Program-made: the position numbers and the translations under genes
Part shown: positions 45,534-53,751 of the stretch, piece after piece
How positions within the stretch are numbered: the stretch's first letter is position 1
Layout of the letters: each line of letters starts with the position of its first letter
Origin: Rhodococcoides fascians NBRC 12155 = LMG 3623
GTDB lineage: Bacteria; Actinomycetota; Actinomycetes; Mycobacteriales; Mycobacteriaceae
DNA length: 64,000 nt
Reading direction: 5' to 3'
Assembly (NCBI RefSeq): GCF_001894785.1
Contig: NZ_BCWW01000003.1
Location: 248,001 to 312,000 of the forward strand
Notes under the pieces: generated by a model
What the model was told of the DNA's origin: nothing
What the model saw: the letters and a program-made list of their open reading frames with translations, nothing else
The model's database searches: none

Positions 45534-46771
45534 ACGTAGAAGTCCAGTTCTTCCTGTTGCTTGAGCAGGTCGCGCATCCGGTACGGATCATCGCCGAAGA
45601 AGTACAGCAAGCCCCAGTGGGTACCGAAAGCCGTTCTCTTGGTGACGGTTTCCTCGACCGGTGCCGACAGGTCGTTGGTCTCGTAGTAGTCGTCGTCGGC
45701 GGTCACGTCGGGGATGACGAGATCGCTGACGACGCGTCGCCGTGGGTACACACCGAAGCATCCCGCGTGACCGGTGGCATCGACCACCTCGCGCGGGAAG
45801 AAGGCGTCGATCTCTTCTTCGGTGGTCTTCGGGTCGAAGGCGAGAGCCAGGCCCTGGTAAGCGTTGAAGCCGTACGCCCGCTCGAGGAGCTCGAACACCT
45901 TGAAACCTGGTGGGCGGTAGGCAACCTCGCCGAAGTACATCTCTCCGTCGCTGGTGACGAAGTACTCCGGATGGATGAACCCGAACTCGATGTCGAACGC
46001 CTTGATGAGCTTCTCGATCTGGACCGTGATCTGCTCGCGGTACTTCTCGAGCTCCGGCGTGGCGGGGACGAACACCGAATACCCGAGCGTGACGTACTCG
46101 GAGATGTTGAGGAACTTGATCTTTCCGTTGTGGATCCACGCCTCGACGGCGAACTCCCAGCCGTCGAGATGCGACTCCATCAGTACGGGGAACTCCTCGT
46201 CCGGGATGGAGTCGACTTCGTCGGGGGTTCGAATGACGCGGTGGCCCAGGCATCCTGCCTTGTCGAAGGCCTTGAGGTGGATGGGGTCGTTCGGGTCACC
46301 GTCGAGTTTGAGCAGCGTCTGGTTCACCCGACGCAGAAAGCGGATGACGTCCTCACGATCGTGTGCTTCCTCGAAGATGCCGACACGAATGCCACCGAGC
46401 TGTGCGCGGCGCTTCATCAGTGCCTTGTCTCGGAGCAGCATCGCCTGGCCGAACAACCTCGGATTGCCCAGCAGCACGGAATTGATGGCACCGGCCCACT
46501 CGACTGTCTCCTCGTACAGCGGTATCGCTACATCGACGCCTTTGTCTCGGAGAGTCTCCGCGATCTCGAGCGACCTGTCGTTGAGTCGCTCGAAGTTCCA
46601 CGGTAGGTACGGAATGTCATGCTCGGTGCAGTACGCCTCGGCCCACTCGGGCGCGACGACGACGTAGCGTCGATCGAACGCGTCCAGGGCTTCCACTGCG
46701 GCCAAACTCCAGCCCAGCAGCGCTACGAAGCCTTCGTTCGGGTCTTTCTCCAGCCTCTGTGGCCGATCCAT
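45530..46771 (-). CDS. ATP-grasp ligase of unknown substrate
   Basis: A 413-residue ATP-grasp enzyme. The N-terminal pre-ATP-grasp domain (LLGWSLAAVEALDAFDRRYVVV) is followed by the ATP-binding Lys region (RDKALMKRRAQLGGIR, LKAFDKAGCLG) and a metal-binding end of the EVAYRPPGF form (FGEVAYRPPGFKVFELLERA). That pattern resembles carboxylate-amine ligases, for example dipeptide synthetases. AAAGGAA precedes ATG 46771. It is the first gene of a two-gene unit with the papain-like protein. The substrates cannot be read from sequence. Confidence 0.85.
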   Translation of the reverse strand: MDRPQRLEKDPNEGFVALLGWSLAAVEALDAFDRRYVVVAPEWAEAYCTEHDIPYLPWNFERLNDRSLEIAETLRDKGVDVAIPLYEETVEWAGAINSVLLGNPRLFGQAMLLRDKALMKRRAQLGGIRVGIFEEAHDREDVIRFLRRVNQTLLKLDGDPNDPIHLKAFDKAGCLGHRVIRTPDEVDSIPDEEFPVLMESHLDGWEFAVEAWIHNGKIKFLNISEYVTLGYSVFVPATPELEKYREQITVQIEKLIKAFDIEFGFIHPEYFVTSDGEMYFGEVAYRPPGFKVFELLERAYGFNAYQGLALAFDPKTTEEEIDAFFPREVVDATGHAGCFGVYPRRRVVSDLVIPDVTADDDYYETNDLSAPVEETVTKRTAFGTHWGLLYFFGDDPYRMRDLLKQQEELDFYV

Positions 46772-47106
46772 GAAGTTCCTTTCCCTTGTGATGCGCGGTC
46801 GAGGTCCTTCGCTCCACCGTACAGAGGGTGTTCGGTGCCGCTTTCCGGACCCGGTGCTCGGGAAGCCGGGACGCGATGTGCACCGTCCCTCGAACTGTCG
46901 GGCCGGATCCTGCACGGGGCCGGCGATGCGCTCGTTTGCCAGCGAAATGATCGATACGACGTCCTAAAAAGTCCAGATGCACGATATGCTCGACAATTCG
47001 ATTCGCGTGAATAGATTTTCGATCCGGAGCAACTAGTTTAATATTTAATCTCTAATTCGTACCGGTCGTATTTCTTTCAATTATGCCTCTGAACAGGCGT
47101 TTCAAG

Positions 47107-47122
47107 GTGAATGCGAATTCAC
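47107..47122. promoter_or_regulatory. inverted repeat GTGAAT-4-ATTCAC
   Basis: Perfect 6-bp arms with a 4-base spacer, in the AT-rich gap about 105 bp before the second GH16 gene. It is a possible operator. Confidence 0.4.
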
Positions 47123-47134
47123 TGCGCAATGTCT

Positions 47135-47152
47135 GAATCATCCCTATGATTC
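47135..47152. promoter_or_regulatory. inverted repeat GAATCAT-4-ATGATTC
   Basis: Perfect 7-bp arms around CCCT, 28 bp centre to centre from the previous inverted repeat and 73 bp before the second GH16 start. It is a possible operator for a dimeric regulator, or a leader hairpin. Confidence 0.45.
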
Positions 47153-47225
47153 GAGATGCCGGCAATCAATTGTATTTATCCGCCGTGTATCCAATGCGAT
47201 GTTCGGTCTCTCGAAGGATGAAACC

Positions 47226-48527
47226 ATGACTGTTTCGGGCCGTGCTGTTCTGAAGCGTTCCTTGGTGACGCTCGGAACCACCGTATTACTTTCGGCTTTC
47301 GTAGTTCACGCGCCACAGGCCGCGGCCGCCACCTCGGGACAGATCAAGACGCCCGCAGGGTTCTGCCTGGACAACAAGGGTGGTCTCACCGGACAGAACA
47401 ATCCCGTCCAGATCTGGGATTGCAACGGTACCGGCGCGCAGACGTGGACCGGTACCGAGGACGCCACGATTCGAGTGCAGGGCCGATGCTTGTCGCCGGC
47501 ATCGGGCTACGCGGCGGCCGGCGTCGCGTTGACGACGTGGGCGTGCAACGGCAAGCCCGCGCAGCAATGGTCGATCCGTGGGGACGGCTCGATCTCGTTG
47601 CTGCAGAAGACCGGCCTGTGCATTCAGAATTCGCGTGAGGTCAACGGAAACCGACCGGTGTTGGCGAAATGCAACGGGTCTGCTGCTCAGAAGTGGATCA
47701 CCGCGACCACGCCGTTTCCGACGACACCGCCCACAACGACCACACCGCCCGCGACGCCACCGACCACTCCGTCCACCACGCCCAGCGGGGTAGCCGCTCC
47801 GGTGGGCGACCTACCCGGTTGGAAGCAGATCTTCGTCGACGACTTCGCGAAGCCTTCCGCCGTCGGCAGTTGGGCCAACGACTGCGATCCCACCAAGATC
47901 GTCTACGTCGGTGCGCAGAATCAGCAGTGGCGCACGTACCCCAAGTGCTACAAGGACACCTATCAGAAGCGCCCGTACCGAGCGGACGCCGTGCTGTCCA
48001 CGCACGACGGCCTGCTCGATTACGGATTGCACAATGTCGACGGTGTCCCGGCCGGTGCCAGCGTCTCACCGGTGATCAACGCGGCCGGGCAGAACCAGAC
48101 ATACGGAAGATACACAGCGCGATTCAAGGTCGATTCGGCAACTCTAGCCGAGTACTACGTTGCATGGCTGCTGTGGCCGCAGTCCGAAAGATGGCCTGCG
48201 GACGGCGAAATGGACTTTCCCGAAGGAAGTCTCGCGGGGCAGGTCGGCGGCTTCCATCACTACTCGGGTGCCGGTTCGTGCGTCGGCGGCTGCCAGGACG
48301 TCGCCCAGAACATCGGTGCGAACTTCACCGATTGGCACACGTACACCATCGAGTGGTCCCCGGGCCGCGTGCGCTACATCCTCGACAACACCGTGGTTCT
48401 GGACAGCACCAAGTGGGTTCCCTCGGGTCCGATGCGCTGGGAACTGCAGACCGAGACCAACGGCACCGGAAACAGCAACGGGCATCTGTTGCTGGACTGG
48501 GTTTCGGTGTACAGCTGGGTAGGCTGA
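47226..48527 (+). CDS. ricin-B plus GH16-type secreted protein, paralog 2
   Basis: A 433-residue secreted protein with a Sec signal peptide (LVTLGTTVLLSAFVVHAPQA). A ricin-B trefoil (about residues 38-155) with three QxW-like repeats (AQTWTG, AQQWSI, AQKWIT) is joined by a Thr/Pro linker of about 30 residues to a GH16-type domain with GEMDFPEG in the active site. The catalytic half is very close to that of the gene at 42184 (shared DLPGWKQIFVD, QWRTYP/RWRTYP and WLLWPQSE). Unlike that gene it has no lipobox and carries a real linker, so one copy is anchored and the other is released. AAGGATGAAACC precedes ATG 47226. Confidence 0.9.
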   Translation: MTVSGRAVLKRSLVTLGTTVLLSAFVVHAPQAAAATSGQIKTPAGFCLDNKGGLTGQNNPVQIWDCNGTGAQTWTGTEDATIRVQGRCLSPASGYAAAGVALTTWACNGKPAQQWSIRGDGSISLLQKTGLCIQNSREVNGNRPVLAKCNGSAAQKWITATTPFPTTPPTTTTPPATPPTTPSTTPSGVAAPVGDLPGWKQIFVDDFAKPSAVGSWANDCDPTKIVYVGAQNQQWRTYPKCYKDTYQKRPYRADAVLSTHDGLLDYGLHNVDGVPAGASVSPVINAAGQNQTYGRYTARFKVDSATLAEYYVAWLLWPQSERWPADGEMDFPEGSLAGQVGGFHHYSGAGSCVGGCQDVAQNIGANFTDWHTYTIEWSPGRVRYILDNTVVLDSTKWVPSGPMRWELQTETNGTGNSNGHLLLDWVSVYSWVG

Positions 48528-48581
48528 CCCGACCGCGTACCCAACCGACTGGGGCGTGCCATCGAGAGAAGGGGAGCGTCG

Positions 48582-48923
48582 ATGACGGTCGACAAAACCG
48601 GTGCCGAGGTCGAGATCGCCCAGAAGGCGGACAGGTTCACGATTTCGGTCGAGGGCACGCAGGTCGGCTTCACCGAGTTCGCCGACGACGAGCAGGGCAG
48701 GCGCGTCTTCTTCCACACCGAAGTGGATGCGGCCTACGGCGGACGTGGTCTGGCCACGATCGTCGTTCGACACGCGCTCGACGCGACGCGTTCCGAGGAC
48801 AAGCACGCCGTCCCGATCTGTCCGTTGGTGGCCGCGTTCGTCGGCGAACATCACGAGTACGACGACATGGTCGAGCCCGTCACGGACGACATTCGGCAGT
48901 GGCTGGCCGACCAGCAGGGATGA
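48582..48923 (+). CDS. YjdJ-type GNAT N-acetyltransferase
   Basis: A 113-residue small acetyltransferase. The core FFHTEVDAAYGGRGLATIVVRHALD is the acetyl-CoA loop of this short GNAT group, and PICPLVAAFVGEHHEY is the usual end. The acceptor is unknown. It lies 54 bp after the second GH16 gene and may be read with it. Confidence 0.9.
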   Translation: MTVDKTGAEVEIAQKADRFTISVEGTQVGFTEFADDEQGRRVFFHTEVDAAYGGRGLATIVVRHALDATRSEDKHAVPICPLVAAFVGEHHEYDDMVEPVTDDIRQWLADQQG

Positions 48924-48963
48924 TTCGTCGACCGATCGCCGGCGACGTGCGACGATCTGCACC

Positions 48964-49539
48964 ATGACCGATCCCGGACACCGCCCCGGTGGCACCCATC
49001 TCTACCGTCGGTTGGTCACCCGGTCCGACGGCCCCTTGACGCCCGTTCGGGCGGCCAGGAGGCTCTCGGCGTACATCTACGGCAACATCCTGGTCCTCGC
49101 CGCGGTTGCCGCCTCCACGCCGAGTTCCATCGGGCACGGGACGGCGGCTGTTCTCGTAGCGGCCACTGCGGCAACGACTTTTCTCGCGCATGTGTTCGCC
49201 GATTTCGTCGCCGGGAGCCAGATACCGGAGGCGCACGGTGATGCGACGGACGAACAGCGCACGTTCGAGGCCATCGAGGAATTCCGGGATGCCGTCCCCA
49301 TTCTGAGCTCCGGGACGTTTCCGGCGGCGATGCTGGCGCTCGGGTGGCTGTCGGTGCTTCCGGCACAATGGGCCGAACTGCTGGCCGGTGCGGTGATCGT
49401 CGTACGAATCGCCACCATACCGATTGTCACGGAACGAGTTCGCGGGAACCGTCCGACGTTTCGGGCCCTGGTGATCGGGCTTGCCACTGCCGTCGTCGCG
49501 GCGCTCATCGTGCTGGCGAAAGTCTTCTTGGGTCACTAG
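48964..49539 (+). CDS. small integral membrane protein of unknown function
   Basis: A 191-residue protein with about four or five hydrophobic segments (for example SAYIYGNILVLAAVAAS and FRALVIGLATAVVAALIVL) and an acidic loop (EAHGDATDEQRTFEAIEEF). It is not assigned to a family. ATG 48964 is the first Met after the acetyltransferase stop, 40 bp away. It is convergent with the PhlG-type gene. Confidence 0.75.
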   Translation: MTDPGHRPGGTHLYRRLVTRSDGPLTPVRAARRLSAYIYGNILVLAAVAASTPSSIGHGTAAVLVAATAATTFLAHVFADFVAGSQIPEAHGDATDEQRTFEAIEEFRDAVPILSSGTFPAAMLALGWLSVLPAQWAELLAGAVIVVRIATIPIVTERVRGNRPTFRALVIGLATAVVAALIVLAKVFLGH

Positions 49540-49557
49540 CTGCCCCTCGTGGACGGA

Positions 49558-50490
49558 TCAACCGCCGAACTCTGCGTGCAGCTCCGGCAGAAACCCTGCG
49601 AGGTGGTTCATCTCCTGTCCGCAGTGCAGCAGCAGATCTCGGGCGAGGTCGAGTCCGAGAACGAGGTCGCTCGGATCCACGGACGTACCCCGGCGAACTG
49701 CGCACACGGCCTGCTTCGGATCGGGAACGTGCAATCCTCGTAGGTTCAGATAGAAGCGGCTGCGCATCTCGGCACCGCCCTGTACCGGCCGAACCTGATG
49801 GGCGAGCCAGCCCAGATCCACCGGTGCGATGGAACTTCCCACTCGGCCGAAGACGACCGTCTGGTCTGCGGGAACGTCGAAACCGTGTGCAACAGGGTCA
49901 CGGAAGCCGATACCCAGCTGCTGAAGCCTCGGGCCGACGTACTCGTCGACGAACGATGTGTTGCCGATGTACTTCGCCTTGTCCGGAATCGCGTGGGCCG
50001 TCCGGTCCTCGGCGAGTGCGGCGTGGAGGTGGGCATCGGGGTGCCACAGTTTGTAGCGGGCCGCCTCGGCGGAATGCCAACCGAACCACCAGTCCCACAT
50101 CGCTGCCGTGACCCGGGGCATCGCGGTGCGCACCGCCACGAACGTCATGCCGTCGGCGCGTCGTCCGTAGCCGGTTTCGATCGCCGAATATCCCGTGGGC
50201 GCGAGATCGGTTGTGATGGAATCGAAGTGCGGGACCCACTCCGGCGCTATCGGCGGCCCGCCGACTGCGTCGGTCACGACGGCCGGTGCCGGTGTCGTCC
50301 GTGCGGCGAAGAAATGGGCATAGGGCCGTCCTCGGTCGATGTCGCGGTAGCCCTGGTACCGCTCGCCGCAGTCTTCACTCGAACCGGTGCCGGGAGTTGC
50401 GACCGCTCGTGCCGCGGGGCCGAACACAGCCGTGGCTGCAGCCGCGGCGGCACCCACCATCATTTGTCGTCGCGACGGGCCGCGGCTCAT
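49558..50490 (-). CDS. Tat-exported DAPG hydrolase (PhlG) family enzyme
   Basis: A 310-residue protein. The N-terminus has a twin-arginine signal (SRRQMMVGAAAAAATAVFG). The mature part carries the PhlG hydrolase marks MWDWWFGWH, YKLWHPDAH and HCGQEMNHL, which hold the zinc ligands. PhlG cleaves a carbon-carbon bond in 2,4-diacetylphloroglucinol; relatives act on other acyl-phenols. Export by Tat is unlike the classic cytoplasmic PhlG. A divergent TetR gene lies 80 bp away with an inverted repeat between, so the enzyme is probably induced by a phenolic toxin or an antibiotic. The substrate is inference. Confidence 0.88.
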   Translation of the reverse strand: MSRGPSRRQMMVGAAAAAATAVFGPAARAVATPGTGSSEDCGERYQGYRDIDRGRPYAHFFAARTTPAPAVVTDAVGGPPIAPEWVPHFDSITTDLAPTGYSAIETGYGRRADGMTFVAVRTAMPRVTAAMWDWWFGWHSAEAARYKLWHPDAHLHAALAEDRTAHAIPDKAKYIGNTSFVDEYVGPRLQQLGIGFRDPVAHGFDVPADQTVVFGRVGSSIAPVDLGWLAHQVRPVQGGAEMRSRFYLNLRGLHVPDPKQAVCAVRRGTSVDPSDLVLGLDLARDLLLHCGQEMNHLAGFLPELHAEFGG

Positions 50491-50502
50491 CGGGCGGGGT
50501 TC

Positions 50503-50518
50503 CTCAACATCGGTTGAG
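50503..50518. promoter_or_regulatory. TetR-type operator
   Basis: CTCAAC, spacer ATCG, GTTGAG: perfect 6-bp arms in the divergent gap, 12 bp before the hydrolase start and 52 bp before the TetR start. It is placed to block the hydrolase promoter. Confidence 0.6.
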
Positions 50519-50570
50519 ACTATGACGTGACTTCGGCAACTGTCAATGGTGGGGCACTAGACTCCGTGGT

Positions 50571-51185
50571 ATGAGTCCTGCCCGTCCCAAGGACGACGAG
50601 TCGAGAGTGCGTCGGCGCGACGAAATCGCCGCGGCAGCAATCGAAGTGTTGGCAACGCAAGGTTTTCGCGGCTTGACGCACCGGGCGGTCGACGCTGCAG
50701 CAGGATTGAGCCCCGGGTCGGTCAACTACCACGCGCCCACTCGCGGACGACTGTTGCACCTGGCGCTCGAGCTGTTGTTCGCCCGCGACTACGACACTGC
50801 CGGCGCGACCTTCGGTGGTCTGGTCGATGTCAAACCACTCACCGTGGACATCGTCGTGAACCGCATCATCGACTTCATCGAGGCGATGACCACCGGAGAA
50901 GCGACGAAAAGAGTGATCGCGCGCAGCATCCTGCTCGGTGAAGCGCAACACGATCGGGAAATCCGCGATCTGTTCGACTCCCAGCGGGCCGCGTTCGTCG
51001 CGTACACCCAGTGGATAGTCGCGTCGTTGGAATCCGAAGACCCCCAGGGGGATGCGGAGATGCTCGTGGTCATGATCGAGGGTCTCGTGGGGAGGCAGGT
51101 GCTGATCGGATCGCGGCTGCCACGTCCCGTCGTCGACCGAATGCTGCGCACGATCGTCGGCGCATCCCCGATGGTCACCGATTAG
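50571..51185 (+). CDS. TetR family transcriptional regulator
   Basis: A 204-residue regulator. The DNA-binding part is IEVLATQGFRGLTHRAVDAAAGLSPGSVNYH, where the recognition helix carries the unusual GSVNYH instead of the common GTLYHHF-type end. The ligand-binding part is helical. It is divergent from the PhlG-type gene and probably controls it through the inverted repeat at 50503. Confidence 0.9.
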   Translation: MSPARPKDDESRVRRRDEIAAAAIEVLATQGFRGLTHRAVDAAAGLSPGSVNYHAPTRGRLLHLALELLFARDYDTAGATFGGLVDVKPLTVDIVVNRIIDFIEAMTTGEATKRVIARSILLGEAQHDREIRDLFDSQRAAFVAYTQWIVASLESEDPQGDAEMLVVMIEGLVGRQVLIGSRLPRPVVDRMLRTIVGASPMVTD

Positions 51186-51200
51186 CCGATCAGCCACCGA

Positions 51201-51926
51201 TCAGCCGAGCAACGAGTTCCGTTCGGTGTGGGTGAACGTGAAGATCGTTGCACCGAAGCTGATGAGCGCAGTGAGCAGTAGCACCTGCGGCCCGGTGATC
51301 ACGACGCCGATGAACGCACCGACAGCACCTCCCGCCGCGAAGGAGCCCAGAAGCGTTGCGTAGCAGAGCCAGTCGTAGTGTGTTCCGCCGCCGAAGAGGT
51401 GACGCTCGATTCCCTGGCCGAGCTTGACCACCGTTCCGGTGACGTAACTGAGCGGGATGTACGTCTCCTCCTTCTTCGTGAACGCGGTGTTCAACGCGCC
51501 CAGCGCGAAGGCGACGAGGAGGATCGGGTAGAAGTTCACGTTTGCCGACGACCACCCGGAGACAGCGATGTCGATCAGACCCGCAGCTCCCAGCGCAACG
51601 GTGGTCAACACCGTCGCTCCATGGGGGTGGTTGGACCAATAGCGGCGCCGACAGATCGACGAGACGATCACGCCGCCGAGAAACGCCGCCATGAGGGCCA
51701 GTGCGGCCCAGGGTGATGCTCCAGGTGCCACCTCCTTGCCCTCCGGATGGCCGAAGTGTCCGACGACGGCTCGTTCGGTGTTGCCGGTCATGAAGGTCAC
51801 GAAGTAGCCGGCGGAATGCAGGAACGCGACCGCACCCACCATGCCTGCCAGTCCGGACAGGATCCAGGACAGACGAGCTTCGGCGCCGACGGCTGTTTCG
51901 CGGCTGATCGCCAAGGGGGAAGTCAT
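51201..51926 (-). CDS. YoaK/DUF1275 family membrane protein next to the mys cluster
   Basis: A 241-residue membrane protein with about six segments and the DUF1275 words GAVAFLHSAGYFVTFMTGNTERAV and SYVTGTVVKLGQGI. It is distant from the first DUF1275 protein (24469). ATG 51926 follows GGAG. It lies 50 bp behind the TauD-type gene in the same direction, so it may be the last gene of the mys operon. A transport role for the product is possible but only inferred from place. Confidence 0.85.
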   Translation of the reverse strand: MTSPLAISRETAVGAEARLSWILSGLAGMVGAVAFLHSAGYFVTFMTGNTERAVVGHFGHPEGKEVAPGASPWAALALMAAFLGGVIVSSICRRRYWSNHPHGATVLTTVALGAAGLIDIAVSGWSSANVNFYPILLVAFALGALNTAFTKKEETYIPLSYVTGTVVKLGQGIERHLFGGGTHYDWLCYATLLGSFAAGGAVGAFIGVVITGPQVLLLTALISFGATIFTFTHTERNSLLG

Positions 51927-51976
51927 GACTCGATTCTCCGGGCGTTCGCCGCGGCGGCAAATCTTTGAGTCATCGG

Positions 51977-52729
51977 TCACACGGAGGCAGTCGGGTAGGT
52001 GCTCGCCACCATCCCGCGGTGCATCACCCGGTTGCCGACCACCCCGCTGTGATCGGCGCAGTGCATCACACACCTGTTGTCCCACATCACCATGTCGTCG
52101 GGGGACCAGTTGTGCCGCAGCAGGTTGTCCTCCCTCGTGGAATGCTCCACGAGGTAGCGAACGGTGTCTCGTGCTTCGTCTTCGGTCAGTCCGCTGATCG
52201 CGACACAGCGAGCGGGCGCGGACAGCGACAGTGCGGTGCGTCCGGATATCGGGTGAACGGCGAAGAGGGGATGGTCGGCGGAAGAATCGGAATCCGACGC
52301 CACGCCGGTCACTCTGTGCGTCACCGTGCGCCCGGCCAAATGCTCCTTCATTTCCGCTGGAAGCGTCTCGTATGCGGCGTATTGGTCGCTGAACAACGTA
52401 CTGCCTCCGGCCGCGGGAACTTCGACCGCGCGTAACGCGGTGTAGGCGGGTGGATTCGGAATGTAGGTAGTGTCGCCGTGGAACGTGGACTTCGGCGGCG
52501 TGGAGCGGCCGACGTTGCTGATGACGTTCAGATCCGGACAGTCGGGAACAGGCGTCTCGCCTTCGGTGAACATCAACTCTCCGAACCGGCGCAGGAACGC
52601 CAGGAAGCGCTGATCGTCGACGGGCTGGTTCGGCAGGATCAACACCCCGTGTTCGGCGAGGAGCTCTCGAAGTTGCTCTATTGAAACCGATTCCAAGTTC
52701 AGATCGGCCATCTCGATTCCCAACGTCAT
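51977..52729 (-). CDS. TauD/TfdA-type 2-oxoglutarate dioxygenase in the mys operon
   Basis: A 250-residue Fe(II)/2-oxoglutarate oxygenase. The facial-triad His and Asp are in FHGDTTY and the distal His in NRVMHRGMV, followed by the Arg that holds 2-oxoglutarate. The start is fixed by the ATGA overlap with mysD (ATG 52729), which ties it to the pathway. In cyanobacteria the extra oxygenase MysH, a phytanoyl-CoA-dioxygenase relative, turns disubstituted mycosporine-like amino acids into palythines. This is a different branch of the same superfamily. A similar decarboxylation or a hydroxylation of the sunscreen is the natural guess, not shown. Confidence 0.88.
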   Translation of the reverse strand: MTLGIEMADLNLESVSIEQLRELLAEHGVLILPNQPVDDQRFLAFLRRFGELMFTEGETPVPDCPDLNVISNVGRSTPPKSTFHGDTTYIPNPPAYTALRAVEVPAAGGSTLFSDQYAAYETLPAEMKEHLAGRTVTHRVTGVASDSDSSADHPLFAVHPISGRTALSLSAPARCVAISGLTEDEARDTVRYLVEHSTREDNLLRHNWSPDDMVMWDNRCVMHCADHSGVVGNRVMHRGMVASTYPTASV

Positions 52730-53751
52730 GACGACGACTCCTTCACCGGCAGTTCTTCGAGCGCGAATGCGAACAATTCTTCGACGGTGATGCCCGCGGC
52801 CGCGGCCATCACCGCCAACACGCTGGACGGCGAATAGGAGCAGTAGAGGCTGGCTTCGAGAAACCACGGCTCGCCGTCCGGGTCGATGCGGAAGTCGAAC
52901 AGGCCGTAGTGCCGACATCCCAGTGCGATGTGACTCGATCGTGCTGCTGCCCAGACTTTTTCGGTGATCGGATCCGAGACGTCGACCGTCCAGGCTCTGG
53001 TCTGCTCTTTCGCGACCAGGTAGAGATCGCCGTCGGATGTGCGATTCAGCTTGTCCGCACTACTGCGGACGGAGTCCACGGCGTACTCCTCGAGGGGCAA
53101 GCACGCGAGTTCGCCATCTCGGACGATGATCCCGCACCGAACTTCACGACCCAGTGGAACGTACGTCTCCACCAGTGCCGCAGGCGAATACGTCAGAGCC
53201 TCTCGAATCGCGGGTGCCAGCCCGTCGGACTCGTGGACCAGCGAGACACCCATCGAGTTGTCGGAATCCACGGGCTTGACCACGACCGGCAGGGCGAGGT
53301 CCATCACGTCGTCGGCGGATCGGACGACCACGCCGTCGGGAACACGCACGCCGGCCGCCGCGACGACTGCGCGGGCGCGGGCCTTGTTCGCCGTCAACGC
53401 CATCAGGTCCGGACCGTTGCCGGGGTAGGGCACGCCCAGTAGATCGAACAGGCTGCGGTACGTCGTCATACCCGGCATGCAGAACATCTGCGGAACCATG
53501 ACGTCGAAGTCTCGCACCGCGATGTGCTCCACCGCCTGTGCCAACGGCATCTGCTGCGCCGCAGCGATACTCGAATCCTCGAGATCGGTGGGGAAACTCC
53601 AGAGGCCGCCGGGAGAGACGAACGCGATCTCGAAACCGTACGCGGGGTCGTTACCGAGGGCACCCAGGAAGCCGCCGGCGTAGACCCGAGAGAGATCACT
53701 GTGAAAGCGGTCCACCGAGGACCCGACGAGCACCACGACCGACAACGTCAT
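52726..53751 (-). CDS. mysD: MysD: D-Ala-D-Ala ligase-like mycosporine ligase
   Basis: A 341-residue ATP-grasp enzyme that would join a second amino acid to mycosporine-glycine to form an imine (shinorine or porphyra-334 type). The pre-ATP domain starts at MTLSVVVLVG, the ATP lysine is Lys159 in PVVVKPVDSDNSMGVS, and the end reads DFRIDPDGEPWFLEASLYCS; the EAS in place of the usual EVN of true D-Ala ligases agrees with MysD as I recall it. It is read after mysC (the stop A is also the A of the start ATG) and before the dioxygenase (ATGA overlap). Confidence 0.9.
   Translation of the reverse strand: MTLSVVVLVGSSVDRFHSDLSRVYAGGFLGALGNDPAYGFEIAFVSPGGLWSFPTDLEDSSIAAAQQMPLAQAVEHIAVRDFDVMVPQMFCMPGMTTYRSLFDLLGVPYPGNGPDLMALTANKARARAVVAAAGVRVPDGVVVRSADDVMDLALPVVVKPVDSDNSMGVSLVHESDGLAPAIREALTYSPAALVETYVPLGREVRCGIIVRDGELACLPLEEYAVDSVRSSADKLNRTSDGDLYLVAKEQTRAWTVDVSDPITEKVWAAARSSHIALGCRHYGLFDFRIDPDGEPWFLEASLYCSYSPSSVLAVMAAAAGITVEELFAFALEELPVKESSS

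Larger units (their letters stand above)
46772..47225. other. 454-bp AT-rich intergenic region with inverted repeats
   Basis: The gap between the divergent ATP-grasp and second GH16 genes holds no gene I can support. From about 46960 to 47215 it is much richer in A and T than the rest of the window (TTTAATATTTAATC near 47037). Two perfect inverted repeats are present, GTGAAT/ATTCAC at 47107-47122 and GAATCAT/ATGATTC at 47135-47152. It probably carries both promoters and their control sites. Confidence 0.7.

Noticed and set aside
51186..51206. Direct repeat CCGATCAGCC between TetR and DUF1275 ends
   Set aside because: Two 10-bp copies only, across the end of a coding gene; likely chance or a small slippage.
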